This document shows positions 23,026 to 33,800 of a stretch of DNA of 45,380 nt, one piece after another. The position numbers and the translations under genes are program-made. The stretch's first letter is position 1. Each line of letters opens with the position of its first letter. The DNA is from Fomitopsis serialis. Its lineage: Eukaryota > Basidiomycota > Agaricomycetes > Polyporales > Fomitopsidaceae. The notes under the pieces were generated by a model. That model did not search any database. It saw nothing but the letters and a program-made list of their open reading frames with translations, and was not told where the DNA came from. Where the stretch lies: contig NW_025955285.1 in NCBI RefSeq assembly GCF_022376445.1, positions 1 to 45,380 on the forward strand, read 5' to 3'.

Positions 23026-24826
23026 ATGGACATTGCTTTCGACACAACATGGTGTCCGGTATGCAGCCGCCAAATCCTCCCCAAACGCTACTACGTGCCC
23101 ATCAACCCTCCACAACAAGCACCCGCGGCGCCGCCAAGCTCGCCCACGGCTGGTAAGTCGACCTGCCTTTGATCCGCCGCGCGCTCGGTCACTCACATAC
23201 ACTGCCCGCAGAGCCCAAAGTCGCCGTGGAGGCTCCCGCGCGTCTTCCGCGCAACAAGACGGGCACGATACGTCCGAGGGGCGGTGGACTTGTTCACGGC
23301 ACTGGTCGTGTCAAGCCCAACGGTGCCCTCAAGCGCGACGACACCGTCAAGCAGACAAAGAAACAGCCGACACCCGAGGCCGGGGTTGATGCCAACTCGA
23401 CGCGCCCCATAGGTGCGGTTCGCCACCGCACCGTCATCGATCAATCCCCAGTCCCTTTGTACTGCTCCGACGAGTGCCGCCTGGTTGACATGCAGTCCTC
23501 GTTCGGCGCCATGGGTATGGAGTACAACCCCGACCGCTGCACCTCTCCTACCCTGCCCCCCGTGCCGCACAATTCCTTCTCCGATTTCTCCTCGAGCGAG
23601 AGCGACTCTGCCAGCGGCGCGTCCTTCGACTCGCGTTCGTCGTTCAGTTCGTCACCACCGAGCGCGACCAGCATCGACGACGACGAGCCCGCCACCCCGG
23701 AGTCATACGTAGCCTTGACCAAACTCTTCCCCGACCTGCCCAAGAGGCCCCCACCACCGCCTCCACTCATCCGCCGAGATACCAACGAGAGCACCGCCTC
23801 CCTCGACGATCTCACCTCGGGCGTGATGATGTCTGGGCAGCGCATCAGGGCAGCGCTCTGCCGCGAGCCCCCGAGGAAGCGGTCTGGCTTCTCCGCCTAC
23901 CCTGCCGAGGAGCGTCGCGAGCGGAAGATTATCCCCGGGTGGACGGACGGCTCGCATGCATGGCGTGCCAGCGTCTACAACCTATCCGCCCCCCTCGACA
24001 TGTCCAAGCCGCTCGACGAGGAGCGCGTGCGCGGAGCCTACAAGGGCTTCGTCGCCAGCAGCCAACGCTCTCACAGCGGTGTCTACTCCACTCTCTCGAC
24101 GCCTACCTTCGACGCGCCCTCGCCGTCGACGGCGTCGCTCCCCCCGTTGGCGCGAAGCAGCGTAGGAAGCGCGGCCAGCCTGCAGATGCGCTCGCGTTCT
24201 GAGGCGGACGAACTCAGCAAGTATCCCCTCTTCCATTCTCGCAGCGACTCGCGCCAATCTCTCATGGGCGCGCTCTCGACGTCGCCCACCGGCTCGACGC
24301 GCTCTATGCCTGCGACGACCTCGGTGCGGCGGAGGGAGGTTTCGCTGGTGAAGCCCGGCGCTGAAGGGCGGCTGCTCGTTCCGAACGTCAAGATGACGCG
24401 GTCGCCGTCGACGACGACGATGAGCAGCGTGACCAGTGCGGGCAGCAGCTACGGCTGCTATGCCTACGGCCGCAAGCCTAGTCCGCTCAGCCGACAGAAC
24501 AGCGATGCCAGTATGGAGACCACGGACAGCCTCGAGACCGAGGCTGATCTGACGATGCGGCCTTCGTCGAGAAGCCCGACGAAGAAGTCGACTGGTGAGT
24601 TTGTTATATTATTCATTGTATTGCGGTCGCTGATGAACGGCTTCTAGGGGACTCTTGGAGCTATTCCGACGACACGATGACGTTCCCCATCCTCCAGATC
24701 CCGAAGAAGGAGAAGCGCGTCGAGCGCAGGATCATCGATGGGGAGGAGCAGGACGTCGAGGTCGAGGTCGAGGTCCATCAGCCGCTCAAAAGGCTCTTCC
24801 TCTTCCCTGGCAAGGATGTCCGCTAG
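23026..24826 (+). CDS. Ecl1-type life-span regulatory factor domain protein
   Basis: The predicted protein of 562 residues carries the cysteine pattern of the fungal Ecl1 family: WCPVC near residue 10 and LYCSDECRLVD near residue 140. In fission yeast the small Ecl1-3 proteins extend chronological life span and respond to nutrient starvation; they are thought to bind zinc and act in the nucleus. Exons: 23026-23152, 23212-24594, 24648-24826, one intact frame. Between the two Cys pairs lies a basic, proline-rich insert, and about 400 residues of Ser/Pro/Thr-rich, probably disordered sequence follow, with a Pro run (KRPPPPPPLIRR). The end (VERRIIDGEEQDVEVEVEV, then LKRLFLFPGKDVR) is encoded by the last exon and looks like a conserved tail. 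It is far longer than the yeast proteins; large forms are expected in basidiomycetes, from my general knowledge. Upstream lie CCAAT boxes and a TATA-like ATAAATAAT at about 22810. Confidence 0.8.
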
Positions 24827-26240
24827 GGTTATCGCCCCCCCTTCCTGTCTTGTCTTGCCGCATCGCATCGCATCGCATTCCGACTCTTCTGCATCACGAC
24901 TCACGCGCATTCACCATACCCCCTGCACGCTGATACCTCCCGACGACATACCCGACGACGCTCACGGCGCCGCCACTGACTTATTCCTCAGTATCCACCT
25001 GCTGCTCTACTCGCTGTCGACGCACATGCATCCTCTCGCACACGCATCCTCTCATCCTGCGCCACCGTCGTCTCCGTCGCTGGGATATATCGTCCGGGCC
25101 TCCGCCAGCATCGCGTCCTCTTCCACTCATCTGACCCGCCTACCCTACCCCTCCTATCACCCTCTACCTCAACCCACCGCTATTCGCGTCCGCGCGTCGA
25201 AAAATGTGCATAAGTATGTAGTATTGTGTACTATAGCTAACGACCCGGCTTATTCGCCGCCATTCCGCTCCTTACGCCGTCTCTTGTCCCCTTCCGCCCA
25301 CGTCGTCGCGCTGTCCTGTTATCCATGTACCACTATTCTCATTCTCGTCCCATCACGTACAACATCACGCTACATTATGCCCATGGACTTCGGTTCATTT
25401 TTACTCGTCATCTTCTTCGTCTGGATTTCTGTCGGTTTCTTTCTACGGTTGGGTGTCATTTCACTGTACTACTAGCAACGGGCTGTACGAATCGCTACGC
25501 GTCATAATGGTTGGACTTGCATACTCTTCCTGGGTTGGTGGCATAGGCAGGGGCACTCGCACGCAGCAGATATGTTCAGGATTCATTACGATACGTACAT
25601 AACGCAATATAGTGACGAACGCATTGTTGATCTGGATCACCGTCTTGTGTGTCTGTCTTGTCTTGCCTTGGGATCGCGTGCCTTCGAAACCAACTCGAAA
25701 GTGATGTGACGGTCGGTGGGATCTTGAGACTAGCGGCGCGGTCGTCGGTCTTGTTTGAGCCTGACAGTTGCTATACTTACACACCCGCGACGCCGTGACA
25801 TTTGTTGCCCTGCGCGGGGATGGCCCGTCGCCGCGTCCAATGGGCCAGGGGCGGCGGAGGTCTAGGTCTAGGTCGGCCAAACGAACGTACCGGATCCGGG
25901 GCGGCGCGGTGCACCGTGCACCCTCAAACGCAGAGCGCGTTTCATTGGGCAGCCCCGCGTTCTGACCGGGCTCTTGCCTCGCATGGCGGGCATCTGTCGA
26001 TCCATTCTTTCTGCGTCGGCGTCGAGGGTCGCGCGGCGCATCACGCTGCTTGGGCTGGCGAACCTGGCTCGATGGCTTCTGACGCTTCGCGGCGCGGGCG
26101 ACCCTGCGCGCGATTACGCTGGGCGTAGTACCGCCGGCGGGCCCACCGCTGAGGCTCTATGTAATGATCTGCTGAATCTTGTTATTGGCTGGACATGGGT
26201 GGGCCGGCGGACGGAGAGGCGTTGCGATGGGCTATATTGC
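24827..26240. other. 3' region of the ECL1-like gene and following spacer
   Basis: The first 600 bp are pyrimidine-rich and probably 3' UTR, with a short GCATC microsatellite at about 24859-24876. The open frame that extends to 25475 is a shadow of the last exon plus UTR. From about 25.8 kb the sequence is CpG-rich again, with an AGGTCT microrepeat near 25858 and a CCAATGGG at 25837. No gene is supported. Confidence 0.4.
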
Positions 26241-26335
26241 GGATGATCCAAAGTAATGGACCCGCTGGGGTGGACTTGTCCACGTGGACTCCGCGGAGCT
26301 GGACTGACCAAACAATGACGCCGATAACGAGCTGA
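26241..26335 (+). repeat. Left copy of an inverted, palindrome-rich repeat
   Basis: This stretch, including CCGCTGGGGTGGACT (26262-26276), GTCCAC, GTGGACTCC, CCAAACAA and CGATAA in that order, matches the reverse complement of 27742-27845 over about 95 bp with small gaps. It holds the perfect 12-bp palindrome GTCCACGTGGAC and the hairpin GTGGACTTGTCCAC. Confidence 0.7.
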
Positions 26336-26619
26336 TTAGATTCACATTATATAGTCTACTGACTAATTGTAAACCGTTATTACTGCCCTATTGTCACTGA
26401 TCACAATATTTCTTACTAGTAGTCTGACCAACTGTTTCGTGATATGCAGCGAAGCGCATTAAGCTGTGTACACATTTTCGCGTCGACGGGTACAAGTAGA
26501 TACCGTAATGAAGTAGCCTAATGTATTCTAAGTGATGTTGGTCCCAAATCAGCATGCTATGGCGTGAGTAGGCGTGAGTATGACTCGGATGATCCGCGAA
26601 TTGGCTAACAGTGAGGGCA

Positions 26620-27100
26620 GGCGGTAGGCTCACGGCGGGCGAGCAGGCGAGGGGGCGGGTGTGCCTGACAGGGGTGCAGGTGCTGTGCGAGCAGGCAGGT
26701 GCATGAGCGAGCGGATGGGCGAGCGTGTGCGGACGGGCAAGTGCATGGGCGAGCACGCAGACAGGCAGGGCAGTAATGGGCCATGATGGGCAGCAGCGGA
26801 TGCTGCTCGTCGTGTGTGGGCACCACAAACGACCGCGTGGCAGGCTGCCAGTGATGCGCTCGTGTCCTCGTACGCGTCGAGAGCGGTTGTTGGCGCGACA
26901 GACTAGGCTTGTGGGCGTGTTTGCGCACGGCGGGCACAAGGCGAGCGCCTGTATGGCGGCGGCGGATGGACGTCCGCCAGCGCGCGCATGACGCGAGGGG
27001 TTCATTGACCTCGCCGGTTTGCCACGGTCGCGTGGGCTGGCAGGTGGCCGAGTGGATGAGCGGGCGGGTAAGCGGGTGAGCGAAAGCAGGTGGGTGCCCA
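26620..27100. repeat. Degenerate G-rich short tandem repeat
   Basis: The plus strand is built of variants of a GGGCGAGC / GCGAGCAGGC / GAGCGGGCGG motif at irregular spacing of about 8-14 bp, densest at 26635-26770 and 27050-27080. On the minus strand it reads as His/Pro/Leu/Ala repeats in an open frame (26605-27333), which I take as a by-product of the repeat. Confidence 0.55.
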
Positions 27101-27741
27101 AATGCCCGAGCATACGAGTGAGCGGGGTCGATGTAGATGGCTGCGATTGCTCGGTAAGCCCTTATGTGCTGCGCGAGTGCACGTACCAGCGTGCCTGGCA
27201 GGCCCTTGTTCATCGCGGTCCTGCTCGCTGAGTTGGGTCGTGCTGGGCTTGGGCATGCCGTGTCGGTGTGCGGCGAGCTGGCCCTCGCCGTACCCGTATG
27301 CGTCTGCGCGTGATATATCCCATCCACAAGCAACCGGCTCTTGCTAGCGGGTCCGTGCGCGGCATGTTGAGGCTCGTTGAGTCGTCAGGCGCATACCTGG
27401 TGAGTTTGCGCTGGCGGGCTTGTGTCGCTTGCGCACGCGCACACCGGAGTCGTCTTCACCGCGCTCATGCGCATTGGGCATGCGCGCGCGCGGCGCTGGG
27501 GCCGTCTCCGTCGCGTTCGTCTCCGTCCGGTCGTCCTTGGTGGGCATTAATCGCTTGTCAGGGTCGAGGTGACAAGCAGGGAACTCACCTGGTTTGTTGA
27601 CCCTGCTGACTACAACCACCTTCCCTCCCTGCACGACCATTCTTTGCGAGCCTCCACCAATGCCCTTGGCACGTTCTTAGAGCTGGTTGCATTTGTGCGG
27701 TCCCGGGTCTTGAGGCTATGTACCTTGCGCCGTAAAAGGCT

Positions 27742-27845
27742 GTAATCTTATCGCCTTTGTTTGGACGTCACGTGCTTCGTGGAGTCCACGGGAGTCCACC
27801 GTGGACAGTCCACCCCAGCGGACGGCTTGTTCTCGGATGATCGGT
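27742..27845 (-). repeat. Right copy of the inverted, palindrome-rich repeat
   Basis: Read on the minus strand it gives CCGCTGGGGTGGACT, GTCCAC, GTGGACTCC, CCAAACAA and CGATAA in the same order as the left copy. It has an extra GTGGACTCC unit, so GTGGAC/GTCCAC occurs several times. Confidence 0.7.
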
Positions 27846-30800
27846 GGACTCGGACGGGTCGACGGAGATGCGGGACCAGACGCTGCACAAACGGATTCCG
27901 GCCGTATTCCACCGCCACAGTCAGCTATAGCGCGGGGCGGGCATGTCGTGGCGTAGGACCCGCTGTCATAACACAACGCGAGTCAAATAAAGCGGATGGC
28001 ATTGTATGTTGTGCGGGTATGTGACTACGGCTAGCTAGTAGTGGTATTATTGAGGGCGAGGCGGGTGCCGTACGCGGAGCTGTAGGTGGCGGAGAGGCGT
28101 GCTAGTATCGCTATGGTGTCGTACGTGTGCGGAGGCGAGTTGATTGTGAGCAGGAAAGGCTAGCGCGGGTCTTGTGCAACATGCATGCGTCTTCGAATTC
28201 TAGGTCTACGCCTCCGCTATTATTCGGCGGTGATTATTGGCCTTTTCGCGAGGCGCCCGACGACGGTCTTGTTCTCTCTCCCTTTGTCTTCATCAGGTTC
28301 GAGGACGTCCTGCTCTCCATTTCGAGGGCAGCTGGTGCACCATACCGTATTTCGCGACGACCTTCCGACCAAACGCAGCGCATCGTTTTGTCTCGCGCGG
28401 ACGTGCCATATGCCACCGCCGTGGCCGCCGCTGTGCCACCACCGCCGCGCGACACCTTGCCATATCCCGCCACCTCGCGCGTACAGACCTGCAGCCAAGT
28501 GCAGTGCGTCGTTTTGTCTTTCCCCGGGCCCTCCGGTTCCCGCCGCACAGTGCTGCTGCCTTTGTCCGTGCGTATTGCCAACGGCCCCGCTCAGCTGGCC
28601 TCTTGTCCCCCATCTCCCCATCTCCCCCCGTTCGGACCGCCGACCGAATCGTCCTAGTGCCACATGCTGCTCCTGGCGCGCGCGCCCTCGCCTCCCCGTC
28701 CTCCCGCTCATGGCGTGACGACGCATCCCAGGGCCCCAAATCTGTTGCGCCGTGACGCAGAGTCACTTGCGGCTGGGTCCTCCCCCCGCGCGAAGTCCCG
28801 AGATGGTGCGTAGATTTCGGTGCGCGAGATCTCAATCTGCGCAGGACACCGTCCGCACGCGTGCGGGCCGGGCGTCGAGCTGATTGATCAGAGCAGAGGG
28901 CTCGGAATGGCATAGCGCGGGATCCTGGGGGACGGCCGGGGACCTCGGACGCTCCATGGCCTGGCCGAGACCCTCCCTCTCACTGCAATCTTGCCCTGAC
29001 TGCGTGCGCCGCTGGGGAGGGTGGTGCGTCGGCCGCGACGGCTGAGGGTCGTCGATGGCGCTGTGGATTGTCGGGCTATGGTGGACGCGGTGTATTCGCG
29101 TTCGTGTCCCAGGCGAATCTCCGGCTCCGCGTACGGGCTGCGAAGCACCACTGCCATACACTCTGTTCCACAGGTCCGAGGCGATGGTTCGGTCTATGCT
29201 CCGTGCGTTACCCGGCGAAACTGTCGTGACGAGCGAGGCATGGCCGCGGTCGACATGCACAACGGAGTGGTCACTCGGCCGAGGCTCTGCCACTGGGAGT
29301 GCATCGCCTCCATAGAGAGCTTTTATCATCGTCATATCGCGCATGCTCCGAGGATACTGCACCGGTGTGTTGGCTGTGTTCTATCCTTGTCCTCCGATGA
29401 TTACTCAGTATGTGTCCACTACGGACAGAGGATACCGCCAGCCGTGACATGGTTTCGACCGGCTGTCTACGTACCCGGACACTGGATGGAGTTGTCTCGT
29501 TTACTGTGCGCTGTTCTGCAGGCTGTGCTGCGTGACAATCCTCCTGACTGCGGTTCTGGGTGTCCTCGGAACTGGAGGCACCCACAGGCCGTCCAGGCAG
29601 ATCATACCGGCGAAATGACATCTTGGACGAGGATCACTTGACCTGGGTGGCGTTGGCGTGCGTGGTTGCCCTCTACGTACGTGCTATGATTGCAGTGGAA
29701 ACTCGAGCTGCAGGAGAGCCTCGGCCGACTCTTAGCGAGATCGGGATCGTCTGAGGCGGGTCTGCCGTTGTGGGGTCGTCGCGGCGTGACGGACAGGATT
29801 GGCTGAGGCCGGGCAGCGAGCGCTACGTGACGTCATGGCGTCGAGGACGGCTGTGGGGAAGACGGGATGCGGGGTAGACGCCCAGCCTTCTGTGATCGTC
29901 CGCTCGGCGACTGCGTTCTTGACTTCGCGACATCGGGCACTCGGGCCCAGGCCGTGACATCATCTCCTTCCCAAGCAGGTGCGTCCTCATCCCACTAGCC
30001 ACAACGTGTGCCGTACAGATAATGGGCCTTGGGGCGTAGATCGCAAGGAGAAGATCTGCCATCCACCTATTTTGGACGTCCAGCAATCTACCGAAGCAGC
30101 GTAGAGGCACGCGAAGGCATCCCGCCAGCAGAGGCACTTTCCAAAGCTGGTCGGATCCCTTTGGAAATTCGCCACGGTGCCGTAACCATGGATCACCCGT
30201 CAATGGATATTCATTTTCCATCACGCGTACAGCACTCGCACAATTCGGTCGCAGAAGAACAAGGCATCTCGTCACTTCGTCTCCAACTCAACTGTCGACG
30301 CCGTCACTGTGACCAGCTGGTCAACCGCTCGCAACGTGTGACACGCCTCGAGCCTGGCCTTGCTCGACCGCATGCTTGACTGTGGTCGTGTGTCCTGCTC
30401 TCATGCCCGCCAGTGGTTCTCAGTCAATGCGTGTTCGAGGCCGATAGTCCCTCTGTACCATCGGAGGAATGAACGGTCCCAGAAAATCTACCACTGCGCG
30501 CTCGGCCTTCCGTGATCTTACAGCGTCCCGTTCGCTCTAGGGCAACCAGGCTTCCCCGGGGATGGACCGTCACGTAGCGCCATGATCCATCAAGGGGATC
30601 CGGGGTGCTGTTGGTCAGATGGCCTGGCGAATGAACGTCGTCCCCTCGACTGTCACGGAGTTTTGATTTGGTTTTGATACTCGTTTATATTCACACCAGA
30701 CAGGCAGTGCGCGCGAGTCGCAGGCCGCAGATGTCAATGATACACGCGGAGTCCGCTCACAGAATTGTGCACACTGTATTGTGCGCTGCGCAGAACGGGG

Positions 30801-33800
30801 CCTCCTCGTCGATAGTCGAGGCCTAGGCTAACCACCCCACCTGCATGTGGGGCCATCGTGCGCGCAAACCTTGCGCGAAGTTTGTATTCTCCGTCTCCGC
30901 CCTTCCTGCGTCGTCCTCGCGGGAGAGACGAAGACTCTGCGGCGAAGTCTCCGAGCAGACCATATATGGAGATTCTGCGCTACCGGCCCGTGCAGCCTCG
31001 CTGACAGCTGTGCACTTCTGCGGCTCAGAAGGTATCCGAACTCGTTCGATGGGAGTGCGCGCGACGTAAATCTCGCTCCTACGGCCTTCAATCTGGCTTC
31101 TCTTACACATATGAAGCTATCAAGTCTTAGCTTCATCGGGCTCTTTGGACGGGCACTTGTCTGGCATGTCCAGCGAACACGCTTGGCCGTGGGATCCTAC
31201 TCCGCGAGCCGACACCCCTCTGGAGGCCAAGCCACGGGTGACTATTCCTAGCTCTAGCTCTAGCTCTCGAGATGTCCGACTAACGCTCGACTTGTATGCA
31301 GGATCCCCCGCTGCGACCTTCCTTCCAAGCGGATATATACATTCGGGATCGAGCGAAGAACGTCCCGAGAGTCACAGCCCTCCCGGAGTCGCAGTTCGAT
31401 CAGTTCAATGGCGCGTCACGGTCGCCGCGACGCTCGAGCTGCTATCGCAATCGCCGCATCGTCCAACGGCTGCCCTCCGATTCCGCAGCTCGACGCATCG
31501 TGTGCGTGGGTTTGTCAGGTCGCGTCCAATCGCCTCGCCCTATCTGTCCTGTGGATCTCTCGATTGTCGGAAACCGAACAAGAAGACTCGGAAGGCACGC
31601 TCGTGCGCGGGGATGCGAAGGTTGACTCACTCGCGCTGACACCCCTGGCACGCCATCCGCCAAGATCGCTCGCGCCCGTGTCCGTGCGAGAGTCGTGTAG
31701 GGCGGCTCGATCTAGCTGCAGATGGGAGGATGGTTCCCGATCCCAGCTGAATGTGCGTCTCTCCCCGCACTGCGCCTCCCGAGTAACGCTGTTCGCCACT
31801 GGAGACCCTAGATGTGGCGGCGGGGGAGGCGTCGCTACCGTGTATCACCGAGGCTGCCTGGCTTCCGAGTCAGCAAGACGTGTCAGTGCCTGCGGGGCAG
31901 TGGCAATTCCCCACCGTTTTCCCCGCATTCCCCGCAGACGCTGTGTTGCAGTCCGGACGGCGGCAGCGTCACACTGCCTTCGGGGTTCGACGTTACGCCG
32001 GCGCGCTGGCGGGCAGTGGTCACGGTCGGACCGCCCCACGGGCGATTCCTGGAAGGGCGTCTCTGTCCCGGAAATCCGCGTGTGGAAGTATCTATCACAT
32101 CTGAATTGACTCGACGAATGGTTATTGAACACCGTAGCTGCAAGCCGTTGTACAGTGGCCCAGGCTCTTTGAATGGGTGGAGGGTCACTTTGTCTAAAGG
32201 GACAGTCCCGTGGTCGTTATTGATGCTCAGCTTCATATTGCGAAGCTCGTTGAGAGCCCGTTCTCGAGTCTGGCCAGGTGGTGCAATTCAGACGCTCTCA
32301 TGCTGGGTGTCTGAGAATGTGTGGTGATTATCCCCAGACACGCGTTGACACGGTGTGCACGGAAGTCAGGTCGGCGATACCTGTCTCGTATGTGGTGCGT
32401 GTTCTGTTCATAGCAACGCGTCTCTTCTGGCTGACCTTGGTAACTGCTGACACAGATCGTCTTCAATCGCTCCTGGGATCTATCTATTGCTTCAGTGTTC
32501 GGGCATATGGTGGCTTCGCAGGTCCCGATGGTAGGCCTCCCCGACTCCGAGTCGCGCCCGCCGCATCAGCCGCTCGCCAGTGATACTTACACTTCTCAAC
32601 ATATCGAATGCGTCTGTGGTCGAGCGAGGAGCGGTGAAACTTCTACATTGACTTCGGACTCCGAGTGGGGACTAATGCGTGCATTGACCTCCATCACCCT
32701 GCGTCTCCGAGTACGCGCGCGCCCGCTGGAAGCCGACATCTCCTTCAAGTCCGGATCGCTACTCTGCCGCCGGCATACAAGCACCAGGAGGACAGGCGCA
32801 CCCATACAGACAGCTTCGCGAGGCCCTGGGGCGCCACGCTGACGGTGATAGGCTCACGTCGGACGGTGTGCATGAGCCTCAGGATGGTTAGCTCGATGCT
32901 TCAAGCCCTTCACATCACCGCCCGGTGTTCACTTGTCGGGCCCCGTCGTCGAGACGCGCAATGCCTGTGTCTCGGTCGAGGGCCTGGAAGGAGATTGCGG
33001 GCGTTGCGCGTATCTGTGAGGCTCAGCTGCCAGTGCCGGTGGTTTCTGGCATGGTGCGTACTCAACTCGGTCGAGGGCTGGGAGAAGCACCGTTGCTCGC
33101 CTCGTGTCTGACACCTTGATGGCCGGGGGATTGAGTGGTAGGACGTGCCACGTCCAGCTCGGATCGCGAGGGTTCGGCAGAGGAGCGAGGGGGGATATGC
33201 TACTGCTAGTTCCTGCAAGGTGCGTAAGACGGCTTACAGTGTGGCCGCGCTTCTTTGCTGAAGCAGTCGCATATCGCAGCATATCGGATCCGTTGGTGCA
33301 GTGTTCGCGTGCTGCGTTGTCATCGGGATCATCGGAAGCAACGTGCGGTCGAGGAACATGTGCCTGGCCGTTGCACGCGTGGTCCCCACCGAGGTCGGCC
33401 ACCTCGTGCTTTAGAGTGTCACTTCATTTGCATTCATACAACGCTCCAGGTCTTGCGCTCTGTCCTGTGCACGAGGCCGGTACGTGTCGCGACTGTCTCC
33501 AGACTGCTCTGGGAGTCAAGATTAAAGTCTGTATGACAGGTGGCTGCGGTAGGTGGTCTACCACGCTCTGTGCCGTTCCTGAGGTGCCCTGCTCACTGTC
33601 ATACCTGGCCTTTACAGAATGCCAAACGCGAGAACAGGCCGGCTTGGGTCCTCATGTCGACCTCAGGCTGACATACTTCACTTCATTCGGGATGTCGTCT
33701 TGCCACCATGGTCCGTTACTTAACTTGTGTTCGACGGGCGTTGTCGCGTTGCCTGGAGGGATGATCCGCGTGGACGCGCAACTCCACCCCAATGGATGAC

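Larger units (their letters stand above)
26241..27845. mobile_element. Candidate non-autonomous element bounded by imperfect inverted repeats
   Basis: About 1.6 kb lie between two inverted copies of a roughly 95-105 bp sequence. The inside has an AT-rich left part (26330-26600) and a G-rich degenerate repeat (26600-27100), and no recognisable transposase. Target-site duplications were not clear by eye. It could instead be two diverged copies of another repeat that happen to lie in opposite orientation. Confidence 0.4.

Noticed and set aside
24738..25475. 245-codon plus-strand frame overlapping the end of the ECL1-like gene
   Set aside because: It is an out-of-frame shadow of the last ECL1-like exon followed by pyrimidine-rich UTR sequence.
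26605..27333. 242-codon minus-strand frame rich in His/Pro/Ala/Leu
   Set aside because: Its amino-acid pattern simply mirrors the degenerate G-rich repeat on the other strand.
28127..28913. Overlapping open frames of 170-200 codons on both strands
   Set aside because: Nearly all frames are open at once, which is expected from base composition; no motif or conserved splice structure was seen.
29823..30275. 150-codon minus-strand frame considered as a retroelement fragment
   Set aside because: No reverse-transcriptase, RNase H, integrase or transposase motif could be identified.
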